Positions 11,041-22,309 of a stretch of DNA of 64,000 nt are shown piece by piece. The stretch covers positions 248,001 through 312,000 of the forward strand of contig JAPDFW010000082.1 in the NCBI GenBank assembly GCA_028826165.1, in the 5' to 3' direction. A program made the translations under genes and the position numbers. Positions within the stretch are counted from its first letter, which is position 1. Each line of letters starts with the position of its first letter. The notes beneath the pieces were generated by a model, which did no database searches, was not told the DNA's origin, and saw only the letters and a list, made by a program, of their open reading frames with translations. Origin of the DNA: Anaeramoeba ignava (taxonomy: Eukaryota; Metamonada; Anaeramoebidae).

Positions 11041-13778
11041 TCACCAACCAAGCACTTGTTGAATACTTTTAATTAAAATATTTGACATTATTGCATGAGC
11101 TTCAACATTCTAAAAAAAAAAGAGGAAAGGAAAAATTAATTTAAAAATTATTAATTAAAAATTAAAAAAAAAGATTCCAAAATTACAGGCTATTCAAAAA
11201 AAAAAACTTTAAAATAAGAAAAAATTCTTTAAACAACCAAAAAAAAAACTTAATCAAATTACACTAAAAAAAAACAAGAAAATTAAATTTGTTAGTAAAA
11301 ATTATAAAGTATTATTTAAAAACAAAAAAATAACAAACTGTGTTTGGCAACCTTCAAGATCTGGAGTAAGAATATTTGTCCAATTAACAAAATAGACATT
11401 TGGTTGTTCAAGTGAGATAATTTCTTGAATTAATTTAACTGGATCACCATACCTTTTAATATTCAAAATAATATTCAAAATAATATTTAAAATAATATTT
11501 AAAATAATATTCAAAATAATATTTATATTAATATTCAAATTAATATTTAAAATAATATTCAAAATAATATTCAAAATAATATTCAAAATAATATTCAAAA
11601 TAATATTCAAAATAATATTTAAAATAATATTTAAAATAATATTCAAAATAATATTTAAAATAATATTTAAAATAATATTTAAAATAATATTCGAAATAAT
11701 ATTCAAAATAATATTCAAAATAATATTTAAATTAATATTTAAAATAATATTCAAATTAATATTCAAAATAATATTCAAAATAATATTTAAAATAATATTC
11801 AAATTAATATTTAAAATAATATTTAAAATAATATTCAAAATAATATTTAAAATAATATTTAAAAATAATATTTAAAATAATATTTAAAATAATATTCAAA
11901 ATAATATTTAAAATAATATTTAAAATAATATTCAAATTAATATTTAAAATAATATTCAAAATAATATTTAAATTAATATTTAAAAATAATATTTAAAATA
12001 ATATTTAAAATAATATTTAAATTAATATTTAAAATAATATTTAAAATAATATTTAAAATAATATTTAAATTAATATTTAAATTAATATTCAAATTAATAT
12101 TCAAAATAATATTTAAAATAATATTCAAAATAATATTCAAATTAATATTTAAAATAATATTTAAAATAATATTTAAAAAAATATTCAAAATAATATTCAA
12201 AATAATATTCAAAATAATATTTAAAATAATATTTAAAATAATATTTAAAATAATATTTAAAATAATATTTAAAATAATATTTAAAATAATATTTAAAATA
12301 ATATTCAAAATAATATTTAAAATAATATTTAAATAAATACATTGGACCAGTAGTTATAAACATTGGGATATCTCCATAAAAATATCGATAATGTGATATT
12401 AAATCACGATATCCTTTGATAAAAACATCATCATCTGGATGAGCTATTATTAAGATAGTAAAAAAAATTCAGAGAATTAAAAAAAAAATGAATATAAAAA
12501 TATAAGAATATCTGAAAATATGAAAATATACGCAATGTAGAATAATCATTTCCACCAAGATGAAGTACCATTGCATCTGGTTGCCATTTTGAATAATCCC
12601 ATGAATATTGTTCTGATGTATTTGAACGGAGACTACTATTCATATAAAATCCAAAAGGACGTGCTGATGTTTTATTTGGATCGCCATAATTTCTAACAAC
12701 TCCAATTCCAGAAATAGCTTCAATAAAATAATCAGCATCAAAATATCTAGAAACCTAAAATTAAAATGTTATTTTTGAATTGAACGAAAAATAATTTGTG
12801 GTTTAATTATTAATTTTATTTTCCAATTTATTCTTACAACAGGTCCATCTATTTTGGGAATATAAATATATAAATATAAATATAAATATAAATATAAAAA
12901 TATAAATATAAATATTTACAAGCAAGATAAACGTCTTCAGTTTCTGCACTAAATAAAAATAAAAATAAAAATAAATATTTAAAATATTTAAAATAAAAAT
13001 AAATATAAATATAAATATAAATACCTAAATGGTTCATCAATAGATTTACACTCATCTCCATATCCAGCAACTACTGAATCACCTTTAAACAGAAATTCAA
13101 AAAAATTAAAATTTGAAATCGGATAAAAAATTAAATTAAAAAATTAATAAATGTTTTTTGTTTTTTGTTTTACCAATAAATTCAAGTTTTCGATTTTTTA
13201 AACTTTTTGATTCTGGATTGACATATAAATTTATTCCACCATCAATAATGGCTCTATAAAATTTTGCAATTGATAAAGCTTCTGTTCTTTTATATAAACT
13301 AACGCTATAAGTTTGTGAAGGATCCAAATTAGAAGCAATCTGATATCTTGTTTTTCCTTCATTTACAATTAATTTAAGTTCTGAAGTTATATTAATTTTT
13401 GAATTGAATGATTGAATTATTATTTGGAAAATATTGGATGTTGTATCAGCTTCTAATGATCTTTTGTTTTGAGGAAATTTTTGAACATCATCAAATTCAA
13501 CCCAAATTTCTTGTGTTGATGAAACATTAAATTGTAAATAAACTCCCTGTTTATTTTGGATAAGAATTGATTTTAGTTAATTTTTTTTTGTGAATTGTTT
13601 TGATTTTTTATTATTTATTGTTATTTTTTTTTTGTACTGGCCAATCAATTATTGCACAATTTTCTTTTGAATCAAAAACAAATCTTCCAATAATTGAAAC
13701 ACTTGAATCACCAAAAACTTCTAAAATTAAAGAAAAGTAAAATAAAAAACTGATAAATTTTGAAAAATTTTGTTTCAT
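11041..13778 (-). CDS. SGNH/GDSL esterase, CE2 (acetyl-xylan/acetylesterase) type, 11 exons
   Basis: Exons on the minus strand: 13778-13638, 13546-13174, 13082-13025, 12948-12920, 12848-12838, 12754-12532, 12443-12341, 11452-11339, 11263 (1 nt), 11189-11187 (3 nt) and 11109-11041; 374 aa. A signal peptide is followed by the CE2 beta-sandwich (IDWPGVYLQF, SVSLYKRTEA, FYRAIIDGG), then the SGNH domain. The nucleophile is S174 in EFIGDSVVAGYG. SGIGVVRNYGD, WQPDAMVLHLGGNDYSTLPHP and FVNWTNILTPDLEGC follow. The catalytic histidine is H351 in GCQT-H-P-NVEAHA. H351 and P352 depend on the 1-nt and 3-nt exons. The family removes acetyl or other acyl groups from polysaccharides; here it is probably secreted or phagosomal. 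It converges on the carboxypeptidase gene. Intron 7 (12340-11453) is repeat-expanded. Confidence 0.88.
11187..11189 (-). other. Three-nucleotide micro-exon (CCT, Pro352) of the CE2 esterase
   Basis: On the minus strand the sequence reads ..ttttgaatag|cct|gtaatttt... It is a phase-0 codon for the Pro of the HPN motif. Introns of 73 nt (upstream) and 77 nt (downstream) flank it. Confidence 0.7.
11263..11263 (-). other. Single-nucleotide exon (T) of the CE2 esterase
   Basis: On the minus strand the sequence reads ..cttgtttttttttag|t|gtaatttg... The exon upstream ends in CA (phase 2); this T completes CAT, the catalytic-position His351, and returns the frame to phase 0. The introns on either side are 75 nt (11338-11264) and 73 nt (11262-11190), the usual compact size here. 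No single GT-AG intron over 11338-11110 gives the conserved HPN motif. Confidence 0.68.
11457..12338. repeat. AATATTTAAAAT repeat filling CE2 esterase intron 7
   Basis: About 880 bp of 12-mers aatatt[ct]aaa[ag]t fill the intron, from a few bases past the donor to the acceptor. Antisense open frames (NIILNIILNI) are repeat products. Confidence 0.95.
12838..12848 (-). other. Eleven-nucleotide micro-exon of the CE2 esterase
   Basis: Minus strand ..cccaaaatag|atggacctgtt|gtaagaat... It enters in phase 1 and leaves in phase 0, coding the end of a Tyr codon plus Gly-Pro-Val between VYLA and VSRYFDADYF. Flanking introns are 71 and 83 nt. Confidence 0.75.
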
Positions 13779-13788
13779 TTTGATAAGA

Positions 13789-13816
13789 AAAATGAAAAAA
13801 ATGAAAAATGAAAAAA
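13789..13816 (-). promoter_or_regulatory. Tandem TTTTTCATTTTT elements before the CE2 esterase
   Basis: Three TTTTTCATT copies on the minus strand, 11-38 nt before the ATG at 13778. Confidence 0.45.
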
Positions 13817-13889
13817 TAGAAAATTTATTCTCTTCTTTTTTTAAAAACAAATTGATTACAAAATCCAATTTAATTTAATTTAATTTAAT

Positions 13890-16800
13890 TTAGAATTTTA
13901 CACTATTATTATTATTATTGTTATTTTTATTTTGAGAAGATAATCCTTTATATTCATTAATTTCAGATAAAAGTTCTTTATAATGTAAACTTCTTAAAAA
14001 TCTATAATGAAGAATTTTATCAGATATTAAACTTGAATGAACAATTTTTAAAGCTTCATCAAAAAGAGTTGCAACTGGATTTTCTCCCATTTGATTTAAT
14101 TGTGATAAAATATTTTGTTGAATTTCTTGAGGAATATTAATTGTATTTTGTGAATCTTCTTTAAGAAAATTATTAATTATATATTCAGCATGAATTTTTG
14201 CAATTGAATCTTCCCATAACAAACAAAATTGTTGATAATTATGAACATGAAACCAAAAAAGAAGTTGATTTGCTTTTAATGAAGAATATTTTTCAAGATT
14301 TTGTGATTTTGATTCATAATCTTGTTCATATTCATTAACAGTAAAATTAAGTAAATGTTTTATATAAAGATTGATAAAAAATTGTAATTTTACAAGTCGA
14401 ACTGTTTCACTTTCACAATTTTTTGCTTTCATATTATTAAAAAAATCATGAACAGTTACTGATTCTGAATGTGATAAAGAATTTCTAAGAATTCTATTTC
14501 TATTTCTCTTGTTTCCACTTCCTTGGAAAAATCTTACTAAAGCTACATCTTTTTTGGATTTACTTTTTGGATTTTCTTTGTTTTTATTTTTAGTTCGATT
14601 TTGTTGACTAGTTAAATCAATTTCGTTGTTTTCTTTTTTATTGTGAAATTTTTTTATATCAAAATCGGATCTATTTTTATTAGAATCAATTTCTAATGAA
14701 TCAATCATATTTTTAAAATCAAAGGAAACTACTGTTCTTTCAGGAAGAGAATGAGGTGAATGTGAACGTTTTTCTTTTGAATTTTGTTTTTCTTTTTCTT
14801 TTTCTTTTGATTTTTGTTTTGAATTTTGTTTTTGTTTTTCTTTTTCTTCATTAAATAATGAATTTTTTGGATCTAAATCAAAATCTGATTCAAATATTTG
14901 AGAATTAAATAAGGAATTTATAAATTCTTCTTTAATCATTTCTTGTTTGTTAAATTCTTCATCTGATTCAAAAGTTGGAAAATAACCTTCAAATTGTGTT
15001 GAAATATTTGAATTTGTTTCTTCATTTTTAGGTAAAGAATCATTTTCAGAAAAATCACTTGATTGAATTTCATTTTGTTGAGAATTATTTTGATTACTTA
15101 ATTAAGAAATATTAAAAATGAATGAATAAAGAAAAACAATTTTAATTTTTTAAAATTTGGATTAATTTATTTTATATTATTTTATATTTATATTTATTCT
15201 TACTTATTTGAAGGAGGAGTATTTTTAAAGCCAGGAGAATCAGGAATAACCCAATCATCTTCATCTTCATCTTCATCTTCAATATTTTCATTTTGAATAT
15301 TTTCATTTTGAATTAAATTTATATTTTCATTTTCAATTAAATTTATATTTTCATTTTCAATTAAATTTATATTTTCATTTTCATTTTCAACTTCTTCAAG
15401 TTCTTGTAAAAGTTTCTCAATCTTTGTTTGATTTTCAATATTCAATTTAGATAATCTATCAATCTCAATTTGAAGTTGAGTATCTGATAAATTTTGGAAC
15501 ATATTAACATTAACATTAGCATTTTTATTTTGTTCAATTTTTCTTGGTGTTCCAAATAAAAGTTTAGTTTGAAAATCAATTTCTGGTTCCATTTCACCTC
15601 CACTTCCCAATTCTGTACCTAATCCTAATCTAAATTCTGTTTCTGTTCCTAAATCAATTTCTGTATCAATATTCTCATCTGTGTCATTTTGAGCTGATTT
15701 ATTTCCTGTTTGTGATTCTGTTAATGAACGAGAAAGTGAATCGGTCTTTGATTCTGATTTTGATTCTGATTTTGAATCAACAATATTATCAAATTCAAAT
15801 AAAACTTCATTTTCTGTAAATTCTCCTTTCTCAAAATCAATATTAGCAAATCTTTTTTCTAAATTTGCAAATGGTGTATTATTTTCACCATCTGGTTCAA
15901 ATAATAAATCTAAATTTGCCTCTTTATGCCGATCAATTAATACTTTCAAAATTTCTTCATTACAATATTTTGTTGCAACATGAAGAACATTTCGTCCTTT
16001 TTTTGTTTTCTTTTTTTAAAAAAAAAGATTATAATCCAAAAACAAATAAAAATTATTATAAAAATTGTAATTATAATTAAATATTCAATCTAATTTACTT
16101 GACTGTAATCAAAATGATATTTTGCTAAATTTTTGATAATTTCAATTTTCAATTTATGTTGCTGTTCATCAATTTCAATATATTTCATCAATTTTAATGC
16201 TGTATGAAAAGCATTTTCTCCTTTAGAATTTTGAATATTTAATAATTTTGAATTTGCTGATAATCTTCTTAATAAAACTTTTGAATAATAAAAAACATAA
16301 ATAAAAGCAAACACAATTAAGAATATAAATTAAAAAAATTTTCTTTTTCTTTTTCTATTTCTAAAATAATTTGGAAAAGAAATACTTTCAACAGAATTAT
16401 AATTTCTTGATAAAATTGCACAATGTAATGGTGTATTTCCTGTATTTATTGATTTAATCATAATACTTCTAAGTGGTCTTTTATTTAAATAGTCTGTAAA
16501 AATTTCATCATATGGAAAAATAGAACAAACCCAAGCTATTTTTATATAAAATTTCAATCATTTTAATTCTCATTTCCTTTTCAAAAATATAAATATTATT
16601 TTAATTACGATTTATAAATTCAAAAAAATTTATTAATAATGGAATAAGATGTATTTTAGCTGAATTTTCAAGAGTTGCTAATCCTTGATTCATTAAAAGA
16701 TTTTGAACCCAATTTTGAATATTTTCTTTTGTTAAATTTGATTTATTTTTTGAATTCTTTTTTTGTTTTTTTTTTGAATTAAATTTTTTTAATTTAAATT

Positions 16801-17123
16801 TTTTTTCAATAAATTTTTTTTACTTTTTGAATATCTTTTGCCAGTTTTCGTAATTCAGTAAAACTATGAATTGTATTCCAAGCTGCAAATTTAATAAATA
16901 TTGTAATTTCATAAAATTTTTCTTTTGATTTCTTTTTTCTTTTTAAATCCTTTTTTTTTTTAAATTGAAAAATTATTTTAAATTTTTGTTTTTTATTATT
17001 TCTTTTTTTCTTTTATTTATTTACATTTGGGGTTTTTGTTGTAGAATTAACAGTTATATTTATTATTAATGAAAGTATTCTAAAAAAAATTGAAGGTGGA
17101 ATTCTCTCAATTTGATCATTCAT
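13890..17123 (-). CDS. Ankyrin-repeat protein with a C-terminal RGS-like domain (seven exons)
   Basis: Minus-strand exons 17123-17025, 16949-16824, 16756-16609, 16535-16386, 16277-16099, 16009-15204 and 15096-13890 join to 904 aa. Compact introns of 67-108 nt separate them. Ankyrin-type helices include NTGNTPLHCAILSRN (about 152-166), SKGENAFHTALKLM and KKGRNVLHVATKYCNEEI (about 237-254). A long acidic, Ser- and Asn-rich linker follows (about 265-700). The C-terminal 190 residues resemble a regulator of G-protein signalling box: TVHDFFNNM, NQLLFWFHVHNYQQF, AEYIINNFLK, LFDEALKIVHSSL and YRFLRSLHYKELL. RGS domains speed GTP hydrolysis by G-alpha subunits. The inferred role is a G-protein attenuator with an ankyrin protein-binding arm. 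The acceptor of exon 2 is uncertain by a few codons because several AGs occur in an A-rich stretch. Confidence 0.75.
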
Positions 17124-17248
17124 TTGTTTTTAATTTTATTTATAATTTTTGATTTGTTTTCGTTTTTTATTTTATTTTTATTTTTATGATAATTGAAAAA
17201 AAAAAAATAATAAATCAAATAAAGAAAATATATTTAAAAAAGAAAAAA

Positions 17249-17262
17249 GAAAAAAAATGAAA
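17249..17262 (-). promoter_or_regulatory. TTTTTCATTTTTTTTC element of the ankyrin-RGS gene
   Basis: About 126-139 nt upstream of the ATG at 17123, on the minus strand. Confidence 0.35.
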
Positions 17263-17360
17263 AATTTAAATTTGAAAAAAAAAATATTTTTAAAAATAAA
17301 TGAAAAAAAAAATCAAAACAATCCATTTAAAAGAATTTAGATTTTATCCCCTAAATAAAA

Positions 17361-17885
17361 AATCTTTTCTCATTTCCGCATTTTTCTTGATCACAAAAGA
17401 ATTTGAAATTAAAAAATAATTTAAAAATAATTTAAAAATAATTTAAAAATAATCTAAAAATAATTTAAAAATAATTTAAAAATAATTTAAAAATAATTTA
17501 AAAATAATTTAAAAATAATCTAAAAATGATTTAAAAATAATTTAAAAATAATCTAAAAATAATCTAAAAATAATTTAAAAATAATCTAAAAATAATCTAA
17601 AAATAATCTAAAAATAATCTAAAAATAATCTAAAAATAATCTAAAAATAATCTAAGAATAATCTAAAAATAATTTAAAAATAATCTAAAAATAATTTAAA
17701 AATGATTCTAAAAATAAATTAAAAATGATTTAAAAATGATTTAAAAATAAATGATTTAAAAATGATTTAAAAATAAATGTCAATTTTGTAATAAATTTAA
17801 ATTATTTCAAAAAAAACAAAAAATCTTTTCTCATTTTTTCATTTTTTTTGATCACAAAAGAATTTGAAATTTAAAAAATAATTTG
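17361..17885. repeat. Satellite flanked by two near-copies of a 65-bp segment
   Basis: Copies at about 17361-17427 and 17818-17884 share aaatcttttctcatt, ttgatcacaaaagaatttga and the following aaaaaataattt, with small substitutions. Between them are about 390 bp of aaaaataatctaa / aaaaataatttaa units (period 11). No gene is visible from 17124 to 18074. Confidence 0.85.
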
Positions 17886-18074
17886 TTTTTCTTTTCTTTT
17901 CTTTGTTTTAAATTTAAAAATTTCCTTTATTTTTCAAAAAAAAAAATTTCTTATTCGAAAAGAGAAAAAAATTTTGAAAAAAAAAAGTGGAACAAAAATT
18001 TTTCAAAAAGAAAAAGAAAAAGAAAAAGAAATTTAAATTTAAATTCAAATTCAAATTTTTTTATATTTAATAAA

Positions 18075-18620
18075 TTAATTCCAAGAATCAAATAATTCTT
18101 CCCATTTCTTTTGAGTTTTTTCATTAAAAACATGACCAATTTTTTCAATTTCATCTAAAATACATTCTCTAATTAATAAATAATTAGAAAAAATGTTTTT
18201 CTTTGTTTGAATTAATTCTAAAAAAGAAGAAATTGTTAAAAAATCTGGTCCAATTTTAGATTCCCAACAAATATTTAAATTATTCATTTGTAATTGATAT
18301 TTATCAAAATAATTAAAAATTTCTTCATAAATAGATAAAAAATTTTGATAAATTCCTTCAAATTGTAGCATTAGTTTTCTTAATTCATAAAGTAAATTTT
18401 CTATTGATTTAATTTGATTTGAAATTAAATCGTTTTTAATATTTGAAAATCCTATTAAAATTCCATAACATTTTTCTTTAAAAAAAAGTGATGTTCTTGA
18501 AGAAATATCAAGAATTTTTTCAATAATAAGTTTTGAATAATCATTTACTTCTTTCCAATCTTCAAAAACTTGATTAATTTTTTTATAAAAAGATTGAAAT
18601 TTTTTAAAATGTTTTTCCAT
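18075..18620 (-). CDS. Small helical protein, possibly AIRIM (C1orf109)-like
   Basis: Single exon, 181 aa, predicted all-helical (FYKKINQVFEDWKEV, LLYELRKLMLQFEGIYQNF). The order of an N-terminal 'K..F..F.K..Q.FEDWKEV' helix, a central IYQNFLSIYEEIF helix and a C-terminal ELIQTKKNIFSNYLLIRECIL helix resembles the AIRIM/C1orf109 family, a factor that works with the SPATA5/SPATA5L1 AAA ATPases in cytoplasmic 60S maturation. This is a weak, pattern-level assignment; an unrelated coiled-coil protein is possible. It is head-to-head with the RasGAP gene 306 bp away. Confidence 0.55.
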   Translation of the reverse strand: MEKHFKKFQSFYKKINQVFEDWKEVNDYSKLIIEKILDISSRTSLFFKEKCYGILIGFSNIKNDLISNQIKSIENLLYELRKLMLQFEGIYQNFLSIYEEIFNYFDKYQLQMNNLNICWESKIGPDFLTISSFLELIQTKKNIFSNYLLIRECILDEIEKIGHVFNEKTQKKWEELFDSWN

Positions 18621-18644
18621 TTTTTTTAAAAAGAAAATAAAAAA

Positions 18645-18655
18645 GAAAAAAATGA
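18645..18655 (-). promoter_or_regulatory. TCATTTTTTTC element of the AIRIM-like gene
   Basis: On the minus strand, 25-35 nt before the ATG. It forms one side of a divergent 306-bp intergenic space. Confidence 0.4.
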
Positions 18656-18820
18656 TTTTAATAAATTATTTGATTTAATTAGAAAAAGGGGGTTTTGATT
18701 TAAAAGGAAATTTTTAATTATTATTATTTAAATGAAAAAAGAAGAGAGAAGAAACAAAAATAAAATTTTTTTTTATTTGGAAAAATTATTTTTATTTTTT
18801 TTTCATTTTTTTTCTTTTTC

Positions 18821-18840
18821 TTTTTTCATTTTTTTTTTTT
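18821..18840 (+). promoter_or_regulatory. TTTTTTCATTTTTTTTTTTT element of the RasGAP gene
   Basis: 87-106 nt before the ATG at 18927, with a second TTTCATTTTTTTTC copy at 18801-18814. Confidence 0.35.
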
Positions 18841-18926
18841 AAAAACAAACAAATAATATTTTCACTTTCTTTTTTTTTGTGTTTTTTTTTAATTAATTAA
18901 TTAATTAATATTTTAAAAAAAAAATA

Positions 18927-21900
18927 ATGACAAATATTCCAGATTTTCTTAATCCAAACAAAGAAAAAATCGAAAAAAATAACGAAATTGAAACAAATAT
19001 TATTCAAACACCAAAAATTGAACAAGAAAATGATTTTATTATTCCTATACCATCATTTGGAGAAGTTGAAAATAAATCAAATCAATCAAATAAATTAGAA
19101 TCAAACAAAGAAAATCAAAATATAAAAGAAATTAAAAGTAAAATAATTAAAAATTAAAACAAAACAAAACAAAAGAAAAGAAATAATAAAAAAAATTTTT
19201 TTTGTGTTTTTTTTTTTGCTTTTTTCTTTTTTAAAAAAAATAAATATATATAAATATAAAAGAAAAAGAAACAAAAGAAACTAATTATAATAAAATTTAT
19301 CAAACAAAGAACCCAGAAATACAACCACAAATAACTTCAGGGAATTATCAAAAAGGTATTTATTAATTTAAAATTTATTTATTAAATTAAAATTCATTTA
19401 TAAATTTAAATTAATTTCGAAATTAAAATTAAAATTAAAATTTAAATTAAAAAATAAAATTTATTTATAAAATTTAAATTCATTTATAAAATTAAAATTC
19501 ATTTATAAATTTAAAATTCATTTATAAAATTAAAATTCATTTATAAAATTCAAATTAAAATTAAAATTTATTTATAAATTTAAAATTAAAATTAAAATTT
19601 AAATTAAAATTAAAATTAAAATTAAAATTAAAATTCATTTATAAAATTAAAATTCATTTATAAATTAAAATTTAAATTAAAAAATAAAATTAAAATTAAA
19701 ATTCATTTATTAAATTAAAATTAAAATTCATTTATAAATTAAAATTAAAATTGAAATTAAAATTCATTTATAAAATAAAAATAAAAATTAAAATTAAAAT
19801 TAAAATTTTTAGATCTTGATGATTTAAACCAATTAAAAAGAGCAATATCTGTTCAAAGTAAAAAAAACTTTGAAATTGAAAAAGAAATCAAACAATTAGA
19901 TCAAAAAATCGCACTTTTAATCAAAAATCGAATTACATTAAACGAAGTACAAATATCGAACATAGAAGATCAAGAAGAAAAAGTAATATCAATAAAAGAT
20001 GAGAGAGTAAGGGATCAATACAGTGGATTATTCTATTTAATGTATCACATGCCTAAGTATATAGCGACAGTAACAAGATATGTGAATCCCGGCGAATGTG
20101 AAAAATTACTTCAAATTGTGATGTTTACAATTTATGGAAATCATTATGATCAAAGAGAAGAAAAATTACTGCTTAATTTATTTGAACTTGCACTTTATTC
20201 TGAGTTTAAAAATTGCACACATACTAATACTTTATTGAGAGCAAATACTACAATTACAAAATTATTATTTACTTATACTAGAAGAGGTCCTGGTCAACTT
20301 TACTTGAAAAAATTATTGGCGGATCATCTTCAAGCTATTGCTTCTGATGAAGAGCTTAATCTTGAAATTAATCCTGTTAGAATTTATGAACAATGGGTTA
20401 ATGAAGAAGAATCAAGAACTGGAATAACTTCTGAAATGAAAAAGAAAGTAACTTATGAAGAAGCTGCTGAACATCCAAAAGTTATAGAATTATTAGGTCC
20501 AAGAGTTTTAAAATTACAAGAATTATTTAATGATGTTTGTTATAAAATTAAAATTCATTTATAAAATTAAAATTCAAATTAAAATCAAAATTTAAATTAA
20601 AATTCATTTATAAAATTAAAATTAAAATTAAAATTAAAATTTATAAAATTAAAATTTATTTATAAAATTAAAATTAAAATTAAAATTTATTTATAAAATT
20701 AAAATTAAAATTAAAATTTATTTATAAAATTAAAATTTATTTATAAAATTAAAATTTATTTATAAAATTATTTTTTAAAGTTATTACAATTAATTGCAGA
20801 CAAAATCGATATGGTTCCTTATGGAATTCGTTTAATTTGTAAACAAATCAGAAAATTAACTCTTGAATTTTTCCCTAATGCAGATAAATATGATATTGCT
20901 GCACTTGTTGGTGGTTTTTTTATTCTTAGATTTCTTAATCCAGCAGTTGTAACTCCAACAGCATATCACATTGTAGAAGGAAAATTAACACCAAATGCAA
21001 GAAGAAATTTAACACTTCTTGCAAAACTCTTACAGTTATTATCAAACATGGTTGATTCATTTGGGAAAAAAGAAATTTATATGGCAATTTTAAGGGATTT
21101 TATGGTTGAGAAAAAAAAACAACTTGCAATATTTCTTGAGGATATTTGCGATGTTGCAGACTTGGAAACAGATGATGAACTTGATCAATTTCTCGCACTT
21201 TCCTCAGAGAATGTGACTATTAGTGTGACACTTAATGAACTGTTTTTTATTCATGAACTATTTGCAAAATATTCAGATAAAGTTATTCAAGATGAAAATG
21301 ATCCTTTAAAAACTGCACTTGATAAAATGGGAGAAGCACCAAAACAACTTGATCGAGATCAAAACCCAACTGTTCAACTTACATTAGCAAATCATTACGC
21401 AAATCCACTCTCGAAAGAACGAGGAAATGTTCTTAAAATGTATCAAGAAACAAAAGAAATGTTGGCAACAATTTATCAACAATTATTGGATGGATTGAAG
21501 GAAGAAGAAGTTGATGCTAAAATATTTGTAAAAAATTTACAGAAATTGAGGAACGAAGCAAAGGCATCAAAAGACAGAAAAGCAAATCGCAAGATTAAAC
21601 GCATCATGTTTAATATGAAGAAGTTATTGAAAGAAAAAATCATCTCAAAAAATAATAATTTCAAAAAACTTCGGTCTGATGTCGCAAATTATATCAAACA
21701 GAGACAAATCAATCATCAAAGAATTGTTAACGAATCTTCACTACTCATGTCAGTGAAAGAAAGTGTTGATCGACATTTTGATTATTTAAAGAACCAACTT
21801 GGAATTTATAGGGAATATTTGGATAATGTCAGAAAACAAGCATTTGAAAAGAATCAAAAAACTTTTAAAGGATCTCAACAAAGAAAAAAGAAAGTAATGA

Positions 21901-22184
21901 AATTTTCTCATAACGAACTTGAGAAAATTGGAGTTTTATCAGATTCAGAAGTTCCAAAAGAAAGAAGAACTTTTGTTTACTTCAAAATATCAACTACTTC
22001 TTCACCTGGTATTTTTAATTTCGAACTTTGTTATAAGAATAAACCAAATCCTCTTTATGTTACTAATCTTCATATGGAAACTATTTTGGAAGCTCAACAT
22101 AATTCTGAAATTTTTCTTGAACTTGATCATGTTGCTTTGAATGTTAATTTCTTAATTCATTTATTGAAAAAGAATTTTCTTTAA
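18927..22184 (+). CDS. IQGAP-type RasGAP protein (GRD plus RasGAP C-terminal domain)
   Basis: Exons 18927-19137, 19263-19355, 19813-20538 and 20800-22184 give 804 aa, close to Dictyostelium DGAP1-type proteins; there is no calponin-homology or IQ region. A polar N-terminus (about 1-100) and a short coiled coil (LKRAISVQSKKNFEIEKEI) lead into the GAP-related domain: LLLNLFELALYSEF, LLRANTTITKLLFTYTRRGPGQ, PVRIYEQWVNEEES, DMVPYGIRLICKQIR, GGFFILRFLNPAVVTPTAYH and RRNLTLLAKLLQLLSN. The RasGAP C-terminal domain ends in LNVNFLIHLLKKNF, as in IQGAP. No obvious catalytic arginine finger stands at the expected place, as in IQGAPs, which bind rather than switch off Rac/Cdc42. Inferred role: actin and cortical organisation. 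Introns 2 and 3 are repeat-filled. Confidence 0.9.
19370..19805. repeat. ATTCATTTATAAAATTAAA repeat in RasGAP intron 2
   Basis: Intron 19356-19812 (457 nt) is built of aaaatt hexamers punctuated by attcatttataaaatt. Confidence 0.85.
20560..20775. repeat. AAAATTTATTTAT repeat in RasGAP intron 3
   Basis: Intron 20539-20799 (261 nt) carries the same aaaatt / atttataaaatt family as intron 2 of the gene. Confidence 0.8.
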
Positions 22185-22309
22185 AATAATTTTTTTCTTT
22201 TTAAAATAATTTTTTACTTCATTTGAAATTCTCAATCAAAATTTTTAATTAATTAAACCCAAAAAAACAAATTAAAATTAAAAATTGAAATCAAAATTGA
22301 AATCAAAAT

